A DNA stretch of 64,000 nt from Bacteroidia bacterium (GCA_033391075.1 JAWPMV010000001.1:7192001-7256000); one strand, 5' to 3'; counted from the first letter of the stretch, positions 7,595 through 17,074 are shown. A program made the numbers and translations. Notes: generated by a model from the sequence alone, not told the origin.

Positions 7595-9934
7595 CTAATC
7601 GTAGAAGGTCCAGCTGGCTCCAAAGCTGAAGGTGCGCTCCAGCATCGGATAAAAAGGAGTGGTATAATACCCCAAATAGGGAAACTGCTCATTTACATGC
7701 TGGAAGCGAAACCAAACATAGGTATTGCTTCTGGGCGGATGCAAGACAAAGAATGCATGCACCCGGGGATAGTCAGGAACCAGATAGGGCGTAGGGAAAA
7801 ACTCACCACTAATGGGATCTACTGTTTGCCCTGCAAAAGAAGAATTGTATTCCAGTTCCACACCTATCCGCAAGCGCTTGGCAATTTTGATATTGCTCCT
7901 TTCAAAATAAAGGCTGGCGCTTCCGTAGAACTCCGGTATGGATTCTCCATATAATTGAAGCGGCACATCTCCTTCGACACTTCCATTTTGAACGGCAACT
8001 GAGGACTCCAGATAAAAATGTTTAAGCACATTTTGCCTCATCCGCGCTTCCACCCCAATCCAGGTAAGTGCCTGTCCATCTCCTGCCTGACGAACTTCCA
8101 TACTATCCGAATAGTAAATCAGATTTCCTACCCGAGATAGGAAGGCCTTTATCCCATAATAATTGGGAAGCAGGGTATCCTTATTTACGATTTGGGCCGG
8201 GCGGTTATAGTCCAGGCCTATAGAGAGGTGATTGACTTGTTGATTGTTGACAATGGGATTTCCTCGGAACATATTATCCTGAACACCCACATAATATTTT
8301 TGGAAGAAAGTCGGATTCACATCTTTTACCTCATACTCTACATTTAGTACCAGGGGTTTGAACTTTTCTATTTCAGGTGAATCCGGATATTTCTCTTTCT
8401 TTTTCTTTTCCAGCAACTCTTTGGGCAGATCCATTTTGCTGGTATCGGGTTCCGAGCTGATACTTCCTTTGCCCTTGATTCTGTATCCTTTATTATTAGC
8501 TACGGGGAAAATGCTGCCTTTTAATGAAAAACTACGTTGAACATCAAATAGGTCAGAAAAGCGTTGATGGAGTTTTGCCTCTGCTTGTAACCAGGGCATT
8601 TGGATGTCTCCATTTACATACTGATCTGTATAATTTTGCTCAAAGTTGATGCTATCATTGCTGAAGGTATATCTTCCATATTTTATTCCTCCATCCAAAT
8701 GAAGCCTATAGCCTTTTTTATTCTGGATCGTATAGCTGGCTTCCCCAAGAAATTTGAACTGGCTGGTTATGAAAGATTCTGAAATGGTATCTCCATCTGT
8801 TACCAGGCTGGGAATGACAGGAACTAAATTTTGGGCGAGCGCAGTATTGTCAAAGGTATTATCCCCAAATCGCTGGTACCCATTTTCAAAAAGAATCTGA
8901 TTCCTGAAGGTCAATTTGTTTGCCTTCTCCACACTATCACTGACTCCCAACAGGTGGAAATAATGGTCAATATAAAACGTCCGGGCAATCTTAATTCCAT
9001 CCGCATCAGTAAGAGAAGTCGACCTGTTTTGCTTAAAGAAAGAGTTGTTGTACAAAACCCGCTGATCATTGTTAAGTAGATCAGGAATAAATCCTCCGGC
9101 AGTAGTTGGATAAAATCCGTCAAGATTTGCCCGGGGAACACCTCCATTATATTGGTCATTGAGCTGATTGAAGGTACCATTGAAGAATAAATAATAGCGC
9201 TTATTCTTTGTATGGTAGTTTCCACTCAGGTACAGATTATAGTGATCCGTAACAAAGTCCCGATAAGCTCCTTCTGTTTGTCTTCTTTTTAAATAGAAAA
9301 CAGCATTCCAGAGGGGAGTGATATTCTGGGAAAGGGTTACATCCGTGATCTGCAATTCTCTGGCTCCCTGAACATAGTTGACCCGAATGTAGGGGGTATG
9401 GGTATCGAAATAGATGACCTGCTGTTCAGGATTGACCATGTAGGGATTGTAGCGACCGAAAATGGGATCAAAATAATAGGGCTGATCCGTGAATCGCTCA
9501 TTGAGTCCATGATAGGATCGCAGGTAGTATTTTCCGACCTGTCCCAAAGACTGGGTAAAACCGTCGCGACCTTCTATTTCATCCCAAAGGTAAGCCTTTT
9601 CATAGCTGGTCCTGTAGCGTTCTGAAAAAGGAAGATGTATGAATAAATCTCTTCGATTTATGAGGCGGGTATTGGGTTTGATTTTTGGTTTTTGCAGAGA
9701 ATCTCCGCCTGTACTGTCTGGATTGGAGAAGGTAAAACCGCCAGCTCCCTGACCCTGTCCAAATCCACCGGGAGTACCCCCAAAGCTCCGGTTACTTCCA
9801 GAAGGATTAAATCCTCCGGAAGAAGAACCTCCAATAGGCCTAATCTGAGCATGACTTTCCCCTAAAGAAATAAAGAGGATAAGCGATAAGCCCAGCCATA
9901 ATATCCGGAAGTATGTAGGATATAGATTCAACAA
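7595..9934 (-). CDS. Putative outer-membrane porin (Bacteroidota Porin_10 type)
   Basis: A 779-aa protein with an N-terminal signal peptide (hydrophobic core 9-22, likely cleavage after SHA before QIRPIGG), a short Gly/Ser/Phe-rich linker, then a long region of alternating strands with aromatic residues at strand ends, closing with FSFGASWTFYD, an aromatic C-terminus typical of outer-membrane beta-barrels. In Bacteroidota, porins of this kind are often beside purine nucleoside phosphorylase, as here: the phosphorylase gene lies just upstream on the same strand. A role in nucleoside uptake is inference from that neighbourhood. Confidence 0.8.
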   Translation of the reverse strand: MLNLYPTYFRILWLGLSLILFISLGESHAQIRPIGGSSSGGFNPSGSNRSFGGTPGGFGQGQGAGGFTFSNPDSTGGDSLQKPKIKPNTRLINRRDLFIHLPFSERYRTSYEKAYLWDEIEGRDGFTQSLGQVGKYYLRSYHGLNERFTDQPYYFDPIFGRYNPYMVNPEQQVIYFDTHTPYIRVNYVQGARELQITDVTLSQNITPLWNAVFYLKRRQTEGAYRDFVTDHYNLYLSGNYHTKNKRYYLFFNGTFNQLNDQYNGGVPRANLDGFYPTTAGGFIPDLLNNDQRVLYNNSFFKQNRSTSLTDADGIKIARTFYIDHYFHLLGVSDSVEKANKLTFRNQILFENGYQRFGDNTFDNTALAQNLVPVIPSLVTDGDTISESFITSQFKFLGEASYTIQNKKGYRLHLDGGIKYGRYTFSNDSINFEQNYTDQYVNGDIQMPWLQAEAKLHQRFSDLFDVQRSFSLKGSIFPVANNKGYRIKGKGSISSEPDTSKMDLPKELLEKKKKEKYPDSPEIEKFKPLVLNVEYEVKDVNPTFFQKYYVGVQDNMFRGNPIVNNQQVNHLSIGLDYNRPAQIVNKDTLLPNYYGIKAFLSRVGNLIYYSDSMEVRQAGDGQALTWIGVEARMRQNVLKHFYLESSVAVQNGSVEGDVPLQLYGESIPEFYGSASLYFERSNIKIAKRLRIGVELEYNSSFAGQTVDPISGEFFPTPYLVPDYPRVHAFFVLHPPRSNTYVWFRFQHVNEQFPYLGYYTTPFYPMLERTFSFGASWTFYD

Positions 9935-9953
9935 TACATCTCTATTTATGCAG

Positions 9954-9961
9954 CAAAGTTA
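9954..9961 (-). promoter_or_regulatory. TAACTTTG -7 box upstream of porin gene
   Basis: Read on the minus strand the bases are TAACTTTG, matching the Bacteroidota -7 consensus TAnnTTTG, and end 20 bp before the porin ATG (9934). No clear -33 TTTG is visible at the expected distance. The box lies in the short gap between punA and the porin gene, so the porin may have its own promoter. Confidence 0.4.
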
Positions 9962-9991
9962 CTACTTCCTGGAAAATGGTTGTATCAGCTC

Positions 9992-10804
9992 CTAGAGTTC
10001 TTTGATCAAAGTCGAAAGAAGGTGGGTCAATTTAGGTTCAGCTTCATTGGCCACAGCTATGACATCCTCCAGAGAAATGGGATGCAAATTGTCAGGGTCA
10101 CCAATATCCGTAATAACGGAGATTGCACATACCCGCATATCCATATGACGCGCAACGATCACTTCAGGAACCGTTGACATACCTACTACATCTCCTCCGA
10201 TGATCCTCATGTATCGGTATTCTGCACGTGTCTCGAGATTGGGACCGGGAACGCCAACATAGACTCCGATATGCGCACGGATATCATTTTCTTTGGCAAT
10301 CTCCAGGGCTCTTGCACTCAATTCTTTGTCATACGGTGCACTCATGTCGGGAAAACGCGGGCCGAATTCACTGATATTCGGACCTGTCAGGGGATTGGCA
10401 GGTTGAAGATTGATATGGTCATCAATCACCATGAGATCTCCGTTTTGAAAACTCAGGTTGACAGCTCCTGAAGCATTTGAGATAAATAGCGTTTCCACTC
10501 CCAGCATTTTCATCATTCGGATCGGGAAAGTGATCTCCTGCATATTATAGCCTTCATAATAATGAAAGCGTCCTTGCATGGCCACTACTTCTTTATCACC
10601 GATTTTTCCAAAAATGAGTTTCCCAAAATGACTTTCAACGGTTGATATGGGAAAATGAGGAATAAAATTATAAGGGAGTGCTTTATCCTGATCTATTTCT
10701 TCTACTAATCTCCCCAGGCCTGTACCTAAAACTATTCCGATTTTTGGCCTGGATGAGATTTGCTTGCTGACATATTCAAATGCTTCCTGAAGTTTCTCCT
10801 GCAT
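9992..10804 (-). CDS. punA: Purine nucleoside phosphorylase, trimeric class
   Basis: A 270-aa phosphorylase that splits purine (deoxy)nucleosides with phosphate in the salvage pathway. Seen in order: phosphate-binding GIVLGTGLGRL (23-33), RFHYYEGY (79-86), SNASGAVN (109-116), GVPGPNLETRAEY (184-196, with the purine-binding Glu191) and VGMSTVPEVIVARH (207-220). The residue aligned with human Asn243, which favours 6-oxopurines, is Asp233 here (VITDIGD), which could widen specificity to 6-aminopurines. It lies between the M42 peptidase (upstream, 35 bp) and the porin. Confidence 0.92.
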   Translation of the reverse strand: MQEKLQEAFEYVSKQISSRPKIGIVLGTGLGRLVEEIDQDKALPYNFIPHFPISTVESHFGKLIFGKIGDKEVVAMQGRFHYYEGYNMQEITFPIRMMKMLGVETLFISNASGAVNLSFQNGDLMVIDDHINLQPANPLTGPNISEFGPRFPDMSAPYDKELSARALEIAKENDIRAHIGVYVGVPGPNLETRAEYRYMRIIGGDVVGMSTVPEVIVARHMDMRVCAISVITDIGDPDNLHPISLEDVIAVANEAEPKLTHLLSTLIKEL

Positions 10805-10839
10805 GAGTATTTATATTGTAATAAGTGATGAATCAGAGC

Positions 10840-11874
10840 TTACCATTGGTAGTCAAAGCGGTCGAGTTCTTCTACGCATTTTGCCAATAGATCAATACTT
10901 CCCATAATGTCCTCCTTATGGCACATTTCAACTACCGAGTGAATGTGGCGGGTTGGAATAGACACACAGCCCACTATTGCTCCATCTCCACTTCTCTGAA
11001 TCGCCCCGGTATCCGTTCCTCCGCCTGTCAATAATTCTTTTTGGAAAGTGATTTCATTTCTACCTGCAACTTCTTCCATGTAGCGTACCATACGAGTATC
11101 ACTGATGACAGATGAGTCCATGATTTTTATCGCAGTTCCTTTACCCAGGACGCAAATATGTTCATGCTCTCCGGCTCCGGGAAGGTCATTGGCGATAGTT
11201 GTATCCAGTCCAAAGCCAAAGTCCGGATTGATTTGACGAGTTGCGGTGATCGCTCCTCTCAAGCCGATCTCTTCCTGAACAGTAAATACAGCATAAAAGT
11301 CATAGGCAGGTGTTTCCATTTTTCGCAAAGCCTCGATGAGGATGAAAACGGAAACTCTGTTATCCAGAGATTTGGTACAAACGGTTTCTCCGATTTCAAC
11401 TAAATCTCTTTCCCTCGTCACTTTATCCCCTACAGATACCAGTTCTTTTACTTTCTTTCCAGGCATCCCAAAGTCTATAAAGTAATCCTTGATCTTGGGA
11501 GCTTTATTTCTTTCCTCCGGACTCATGATATGGATAGGCTTTGATCCCATAACACCCAGGACATCTTCCTTCCCATGAACAATCACACGTTGGGCCGTCA
11601 AGGTTTTGGGGTCGAAACCTCCCAGGGTATGGAAGCGAGCAAAACCATCATCATCCACATGGGTAATGATAAAGGCGATCTCATCCATATGAGCCGCGGC
11701 CATAACTTTTTTGGATTCTTTTCCTTTCTTGATGGCAATAACATTTCCCATGTTATCGACTGAAACTTCATCAACGATACCCTTGATTTCTTCCAGTACA
11801 ATCTCACGTACTCTTTTCTCATCTCCAGGAGCTCCCGGAGTGATACACAACTTTTTTAAGAGTTCTATATTCAT
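10840..11874 (-). CDS. M42-family metallopeptidase
   Basis: About 344 aa from the ATG at 11874; starts at 11898 or 11928 would add unconserved residues ahead of the family-typical MNIELLKKLCITPGAPGDE. Binuclear-metal and catalytic residues are all present: AAHMDE, SLDNR, QEEIG, GLDTT and RHIHSV. M42 enzymes are cytoplasmic self-compartmentalising aminopeptidases (glutamyl/deblocking type); several relatives are mislabelled endoglucanases. It precedes punA on the same strand by 35 bp and may be co-transcribed, though no functional link is evident. Confidence 0.9.
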   Translation of the reverse strand: MNIELLKKLCITPGAPGDEKRVREIVLEEIKGIVDEVSVDNMGNVIAIKKGKESKKVMAAAHMDEIAFIITHVDDDGFARFHTLGGFDPKTLTAQRVIVHGKEDVLGVMGSKPIHIMSPEERNKAPKIKDYFIDFGMPGKKVKELVSVGDKVTRERDLVEIGETVCTKSLDNRVSVFILIEALRKMETPAYDFYAVFTVQEEIGLRGAITATRQINPDFGFGLDTTIANDLPGAGEHEHICVLGKGTAIKIMDSSVISDTRMVRYMEEVAGRNEITFQKELLTGGGTDTGAIQRSGDGAIVGCVSIPTRHIHSVVEMCHKEDIMGSIDLLAKCVEELDRFDYQW

Positions 11875-12052
11875 TTCCGCTTTTCTGTTGGTTTTCATAC
11901 GATTTAAATCTTGGCAAAGTAAAGGCAAAAGGAATCAAAAGAAAAGCCCCTGTCAGAATAAAATGAGTAAAGCTGAACTTTTTGGCTCTCTGTAGTTTAG
12001 GCGAATTTTTATAGCGCTAAAAAATGGCTATTTTGCCTTTTTACCTCAAATT

Positions 12053-12844
12053 ATGGAGATACTACGTCCCATTTCCTTCCTTCTGCTCGGGGCAATTGGC
12101 TTGAGTTCCTGTGTATGGAAACCAAGTTATGACCGACAAAGTTTTCTGGCGGACTCACTTCGATACGAATTAGCTAGAGAAAAGAAGCAAAGGATCGAGC
12201 TACAACAGTATGAAGAGGAACTGTATTATCGCTATGTAGAAAAAAGTATTCAGAAAGAAAATCAAGAGGTCCGGCCGAGGAAACAAGTGGATCAAGGATT
12301 GGATTTGCCAGATGTGAATACCTTACCTCCGCCAAGCAAGGTAAATACTCCACAAGGTCCGAGTAGGGGAGAAGAAACGGAAAGTTCGTCCTCTGAGGAA
12401 GATAACGACCTGCGCGATCTCAATGAAATGATCGCTTTCCCCAATATGAGAGTAAGACCCAGTGGAAACAGTAAGATCATAGATATTCCTCAGGGCGCAT
12501 TTTTTGCTCCAGGAAGTTCAGATTTGACGGAAAAGGCGAAGGAATACCTGTCTGTCTTTGCAAAAGAAATGGCAGGAAGAGAAGACTATGTGATTGACAT
12601 TGAGGGCCATACAGATAATACAGAAGAAAGCAAGGAAGAAGGCATCATGGATCGTTGGGATCTGAGTGCTATAAGGGCTACCCGGGTATTGCGAGAATTG
12701 GTCAAACAAGGAGTTTCTCCTCACAGAGTGATTGCTTCAGGGAGGGGACAGTTTAAACCTCGGGTTCCCAATGAACCTTCCAGCAATAAAATAAAGAATA
12801 GAAGAATAGAAATACGGATTACTCCTTTGCGTCCAAATCCCTAA
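12053..12844 (+). CDS. OmpA-family peptidoglycan-binding lipoprotein
   Basis: A 263-aa protein with a lipoprotein signal (GLSSC, lipidated Cys20), a charged, low-complexity linker rich in Pro, Ser and Glu (residues about 70-125), and a C-terminal OmpA domain: FFAPGSSDLTEKAKEYL, IEGHTDNTEE, WDLSAIRATRVLREL and the closing SNKIKNRRIEI that contacts diaminopimelate in peptidoglycan. It should anchor the outer membrane to the wall. Stand-alone gene. The OmpA domain has an insertion or changed loop (ESKEEGIMDR) after the HTDN motif. Confidence 0.85.
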   Translation: MEILRPISFLLLGAIGLSSCVWKPSYDRQSFLADSLRYELAREKKQRIELQQYEEELYYRYVEKSIQKENQEVRPRKQVDQGLDLPDVNTLPPPSKVNTPQGPSRGEETESSSSEEDNDLRDLNEMIAFPNMRVRPSGNSKIIDIPQGAFFAPGSSDLTEKAKEYLSVFAKEMAGREDYVIDIEGHTDNTEESKEEGIMDRWDLSAIRATRVLRELVKQGVSPHRVIASGRGQFKPRVPNEPSSNKIKNRRIEIRITPLRPNP

Positions 12845-12956
12845 TTTTCAGGCTTTTTCGCGAGCTATTTAAGCAGTCTTTCCTCATAGAATGCTGTAGA
12901 ATTATTTTACCCAGGCACTTTTCCATATCTGGTATAGTGTCCAAGGGAAAATTTAC

Positions 12957-12964
12957 TACCTTTG
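12957..12964 (+). promoter_or_regulatory. TACCTTTG -7 box just before the RND transporter start
   Basis: A perfect TAnnTTTG box ends only 6 bp before the ATG at 12971. Transcription starting at the usual distance would begin at or within a few bases of the start codon, giving a leaderless or near-leaderless message. No convincing -33 box seen. Confidence 0.45.
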
Positions 12965-12970
12965 CTCCTT

Positions 12971-15310
12971 ATGAACCCCGTTTGGCAGGCCATTGCACGT
13001 TTTATCATTCGAAAGCGAATACCTATCCTTATTGTGCTGGGGATCCTGGTCGCCTATATGTGGTCAGTGCGTGCCACAGAATTGGTTCAACGGGTCGCAG
13101 ATATTATTCTTTCCGACGAAGCCGAACTGGAGGGCTACAATAAACTCAAAGAACATTTTGGTGATGATGCTACTGTCATGGTAGTAAGTCTGGATGGAGA
13201 CATCTTTGAATACGAAAGGTTTTCAGCTCTCTATGATCTGACTGAAGAGTTGGAGCAGATAGATGGAGTGGAAAATGTGATCAGCCTCACCAAATTGTAT
13301 GATATTGTAAAGGATACTGCTCGTCGGGGTTTTGCGCTAAAACCCATTGTTGCCACTCGACCTTCCTCCCAAACAGAAGTTGATAGCATCGCCCAACGGA
13401 TTCGGGAATTATTCTTTTATGAGGGACTGATTCTCAATGACAGTACCCAAACAAGTTTGCTGGCAGTCTCTTTTAATGGAGAGTTGCTGGATACGGATTT
13501 TAAGATTCCCCTTTTCCACAATACAAAGGAACCCATTCTCAGGTATGCTGAGAAGTTTAATATAGAACCTCGTTTTGCAGGCATGCCGGTCCTTCGGGTC
13601 AATATGCATGAAAATGTAAAGCGAGAACTCTTCCTGTTTCTTGCGCTGGCATTGATCGTGACAGCCATAAGCCTTCTTCTATTTTTTCGCTCCTTTTATA
13701 ATATGGTCTTTCCGCTTTTAGTAGTGGGAAGTGTAATTATATTTTCAGTGGGACTCATCGGTTTGTTTGGCTATAAAATGAGCCTGATTACCGGCATCAT
13801 TCCCGCCCTGATTACCGTGATCAGCATTCCAAACTGCGTGTATCTGGTTACCAAATACCATATAGAATTTAAGCGGACCGGGAATAAATTGAAATCCCTG
13901 ATCCTGGTGATAGAGAAGATCGGCATTGTTACGGTTATGACCAATGCCACAACCGCCGTAGGGCTTGGGGTATTGGCATTTACAGATATAAAACCCTTGC
14001 AGGAGTTTGGAGTGGTTGCGGGACTGAGTGTGGTCGCAGCCTTTTTCATTTCACTTCTCCTGATTCCAATAGTGTTTAGCTTCCTTCCCCCTCCGACTGA
14101 AATGCAGACCAAGCATTTGGAAAGGCGGTCTCTGGGATTTATCATAAAAAGTCTCAAGAATATTGTAGACAATCACAGATCCCTGGTTTATGTAGTAACT
14201 GCAATTTTGGTCGTGTTTTCTTTATGGGGAATGAGTCGGGTACAACCGATTTCCTATATCGCTGATGATGTGCCTGAGGACAGCAAGATCCTGCAAGATT
14301 TACGCTATATAGAAAACCGCTTCAATGGAACCATGCCTTTCGAAATCCTCATTGACACCAAGAAGAAAAACGGGGTGATCAGAAGGCGGAATTTGCAATT
14401 GATTTCTCAACTGCAGGACAGCCTGTCAAAATACGATGACCTTTCCCGAAGTATAAGCGTAGCGGATTTCTCCAAATTCTTCAATCAGGCCTTTTTCGAA
14501 GGCAATCCCATTTTCTACGAACTTCCCAGCAGACATCAATATCCGATGATCCGGGACTATGTGAGAAAGACAGATGTGTTTGATAATGAAGCCTTATCCA
14601 AAAGCCTGACGGATGATGATTTGCAACTTACCCGCGTGTCAGCTTCTGTTAGAGATATTGGCTCTTTGGAAATGAAACGTCTGGCAGATTCGGTTCGAAA
14701 GGATGTTGCGGCCATATTTGATGAGGAACAATATGATACCTATGTAACCGGTACTTCCCAAATCTTTATCAAGGCAAATGAGGCGCTGATCGAAAATCTA
14801 TTATGGAGTTTGCTGCTTGCCTTCATTGTGATAGCCATCATCATGGGACTTCTATTCAAGTCTCTACGCATGGTTCTGATAAGTCTGGTTCCCAATATAC
14901 TCCCATTGCTCATGGTAGCCGGAGTTATGGGCTTCACGGGCATTCACCTCAAACCCTCAACCGCCCTGGTATTTGGGGTAGCATTCGGAATAGCAGTTGA
15001 TGATTCGATACATTTTCTGGCAAGATTCAGGCTTGCACGGAAATTGGGAGATAGTGTTAGAGGGGCTGTTCGAAACTCTTTCCAGGATACGGGAGTTAGT
15101 ATGATCTATACCTCTATTATCTTATTCTTTGGCTTTGTATCTTTTACCGCCTCAGATTTTGGAGGGACCAAATCTCTGGGACTATTGACGTCAATGACCC
15201 TGGGGATCGCCATGTTTAGCAATCTGTTGATCTTGCCTTCTTTGTTGATCACCTTTTCACAAGAAGAGAAACAAGATCCTGAGGCAGAACTTGAACCCTT
15301 TTTCTCTTAA
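12971..15310 (+). CDS. RND-superfamily (MMPL-type) transporter
   Basis: A 779-aa inner-membrane protein with the RND duplication: helix 1 (about 15-33), a soluble loop of around 190 residues, a five-helix bundle including FGYKMSLITGIIPALITVI, then a second helix, second loop and second bundle ending ILPSLLITF. Both halves show the sterol-sensing-like bundle seen in MMPL and SecD-related exporters; ALVFGVAFGIAVDDSIHF is the typical second-half motif. Likely exports lipids or hydrophobic compounds. ATG 12971 fits the -7 box better than TTG 12962. The biotin carrier gene begins 6 bp after its stop. Confidence 0.88.
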   Translation: MNPVWQAIARFIIRKRIPILIVLGILVAYMWSVRATELVQRVADIILSDEAELEGYNKLKEHFGDDATVMVVSLDGDIFEYERFSALYDLTEELEQIDGVENVISLTKLYDIVKDTARRGFALKPIVATRPSSQTEVDSIAQRIRELFFYEGLILNDSTQTSLLAVSFNGELLDTDFKIPLFHNTKEPILRYAEKFNIEPRFAGMPVLRVNMHENVKRELFLFLALALIVTAISLLLFFRSFYNMVFPLLVVGSVIIFSVGLIGLFGYKMSLITGIIPALITVISIPNCVYLVTKYHIEFKRTGNKLKSLILVIEKIGIVTVMTNATTAVGLGVLAFTDIKPLQEFGVVAGLSVVAAFFISLLLIPIVFSFLPPPTEMQTKHLERRSLGFIIKSLKNIVDNHRSLVYVVTAILVVFSLWGMSRVQPISYIADDVPEDSKILQDLRYIENRFNGTMPFEILIDTKKKNGVIRRRNLQLISQLQDSLSKYDDLSRSISVADFSKFFNQAFFEGNPIFYELPSRHQYPMIRDYVRKTDVFDNEALSKSLTDDDLQLTRVSASVRDIGSLEMKRLADSVRKDVAAIFDEEQYDTYVTGTSQIFIKANEALIENLLWSLLLAFIVIAIIMGLLFKSLRMVLISLVPNILPLLMVAGVMGFTGIHLKPSTALVFGVAFGIAVDDSIHFLARFRLARKLGDSVRGAVRNSFQDTGVSMIYTSIILFFGFVSFTASDFGGTKSLGLLTSMTLGIAMFSNLLILPSLLITFSQEEKQDPEAELEPFFS

Positions 15311-15315
15311 ACACC

Positions 15316-15813
15316 ATGACAGAAGCAAATATTTCCGGAAAGACCTTCGTAGTAAAAACAGGAAAAAAAGGATATGTGATTAATGGATCCGAATTAGATC
15401 CTGATTTGAAAAAACTACATCCTCGTCTCTGGCATGTTTTGCATAAGAATAGTTCGGTAAAGGTATTTGTAAATAAGGTTGATAAAGAAAAACGCACGGT
15501 TGAGCTGGTAGTAAACGGTAAAGCCGTAGAAGTAAAGCTCAAGACCCGAGCTGAACAATTGCTGAAATCCATTGGAATGGAAGGTGCGATGGTAAAAAAG
15601 GTCGATTCCCTGCGAGCTCCAATGCCTGGTTTGGTTCACAGTATTCATGTGCAGGAAGGTACAGAAGTAAAAGAAGGAGAGGCGGTCATGATTCTGGAAG
15701 CCATGAAGATGGAAAATGTCATCAAATCTCCTACCGATGGCATCATTAGCAAAATCCATGTAAATGAAAAAGACTCTGTAGAAAAGAATGCAATCATGCT
15801 AAGCTTTTCCTGA
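15316..15813 (+). CDS. Biotin/lipoyl-carrier protein (acyl-CoA carboxylase BCCP-like)
   Basis: A 165-aa protein. The C-terminal half (about 97-165) is a biotinyl domain with the attachment site EAMKMEN (Lys131) between LRAPMPGLV and the closing VEKNAIMLSFS. The N-terminal half (about 10-85) is a small beta domain like that preceding the biotinyl domain in propionyl/acetyl-CoA carboxylase carriers. It carries carboxybiotin between a biotin carboxylase and a carboxyltransferase, neither of which is in the window. Six bp separate it from the RND gene, yet no functional link is obvious. Confidence 0.88.
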   Translation: MTEANISGKTFVVKTGKKGYVINGSELDPDLKKLHPRLWHVLHKNSSVKVFVNKVDKEKRTVELVVNGKAVEVKLKTRAEQLLKSIGMEGAMVKKVDSLRAPMPGLVHSIHVQEGTEVKEGEAVMILEAMKMENVIKSPTDGIISKIHVNEKDSVEKNAIMLSFS

Positions 15814-15895
15814 GCAAGTTCTCTTCAAAAATTCTGTCCCATCTTTTCAACTGAAAATATATGTTCCTCTCATAGCCGACATATATAATTTTTCA

Positions 15896-15903
15896 TATAT
15901 TTG
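15896..15903 (+). promoter_or_regulatory. TATATTTG -7 box upstream of GNAT gene
   Basis: Matches TAnnTTTG exactly and lies 22 bp before the ATG at 15926, inside an AT-rich stretch between the biotin carrier and acetyltransferase genes. No clear -33 element. Confidence 0.4.
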
Positions 15904-15925
15904 TATATCAAATGTGTGTCCGATT

Positions 15926-16441
15926 ATGTCGAATAGAGTACCTGTGCTGACTTATTATCTGGAAATGCTTGAGGCTCCTGAAAATTATATTTCTCCTCCA
16001 GATCAAAAGTTACATATTCTTCAATCAGAAAATCCCTCAATAGATTTTTATCTATACATATATAATAGAGTAGGTTCAAAGTATAACTGGGTGGACCGAA
16101 ATATCATGTCTCGCGAAGAACTGGCAAAAATCATCAGTTCTGAGGGAGTCGAGATTCATATATTATATGAGTCTGGTTCTCCTGCAGGTTTTGTCGAGCT
16201 GGATTTTAGACAGGAAGGTGTGTGTGAGTTGGCTTACTTTGGGCTTCTACCTGAGTATACGGGTATGGGCCTGGGTAAATACTTTTTAGGTTGGGCGATC
16301 CGGAAAGCCTGGACCAAAGATATCAATCGTCTCTGGGTTCATACCTGTGAGTTGGATCATCCTGCAGCACTCCCCACTTACCAAAAGGCAGGCTTCAAAC
16401 TTTATGAGGAAAAAGAGGTGATGCAGGAGAATTCTGACTGA
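15926..16441 (+). CDS. GNAT-family N-acetyltransferase
   Basis: About 171 aa. The acetyl-CoA-binding core is visible as ELAYFGLLPEYTGMGLGKYF followed by a helix and LWVHTCELDHPAALPTYQKAGF, the usual motif A and B order. The acceptor is not predictable. An in-frame GTG at 15914 would add four residues; ATG 15926 is preferred for its distance from the -7 box. Stand-alone gene. Confidence 0.85.
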   Translation: MSNRVPVLTYYLEMLEAPENYISPPDQKLHILQSENPSIDFYLYIYNRVGSKYNWVDRNIMSREELAKIISSEGVEIHILYESGSPAGFVELDFRQEGVCELAYFGLLPEYTGMGLGKYFLGWAIRKAWTKDINRLWVHTCELDHPAALPTYQKAGFKLYEEKEVMQENSD

Positions 16442-16675
16442 AGCTGACAAAAAAACTGGACACCTTTGTCCTGAGCAGCATACAATTTCCACATGCTATT
16501 GGGAGGTTCATCCCTGAAAATTATCCGTTCAGTAAAGACCGAATCACTTTACGCCAAACTAAGCGTAATATTGTAGTGTTGGATCAGGTTAGATTTCAAC
16601 ATTGTCCGGAATACTGTCATGCCCCTGGCAGCTCCGAAGTTATTTCTCATAATATCGAGAATCCTTGTTTTGAAG

Positions 16676-17053
16676 ATGAAAAACTGGCTTAGCGTTTCTT
16701 GGTTTACTGGACTTTGTCTCTTGTTGATTTTAAGTTCTTGGGTGAATCCAAAATCCCATTACTCCACATTTACCTCCTGTATATCATATATTCCAACTGC
16801 TATCTCTCCAAATGGAGATGGTATCAATGATCAATTCCGCGTACAATGCGAATGTGATCTTGAAACCTATTCCCTGCAGATATTCAATATTTCTGAAGAA
16901 GTAGTGTATGCTAGTTCAGATGCGAAAGCTCAATGGAACGGAAAGTTTAAAGGAACTCCCGTGCCCATAGGTAAGTATACCTGGATCATTGAGTATCAGG
17001 CTCAGAATGGCCAGAAGGCTTTGAGAGAGGGAGAGTTGGTCTTGATTAGATAA
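16676..17053 (+). CDS. Minimal T9SS type-B sorting-domain protein (CHU_C)
   Basis: About 125 aa: a signal peptide (residues 1-24) and then, almost at once, a gliding-motility-associated C-terminal domain. Signature parts: YIPTAISPNGDGINDQF (38-54), LQIFNISEEVVYAS, WNGKFKGTPVPIGKYTWII and a final basic-ended strand GELVLIR. In other proteins this domain is a C-terminal tag that directs a large cargo through T9SS to the surface; here there is no cargo. It could be a tiny secreted product, a remnant of a larger protein, or a competitor for the sorting machinery. ATG 16676 is chosen because it gives a normal signal peptide. Confidence 0.75.
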   Translation: MKNWLSVSWFTGLCLLLILSSWVNPKSHYSTFTSCISYIPTAISPNGDGINDQFRVQCECDLETYSLQIFNISEEVVYASSDAKAQWNGKFKGTPVPIGKYTWIIEYQAQNGQKALREGELVLIR

Positions 17054-17074
17054 AGATATTTGTTTTCATACGAC

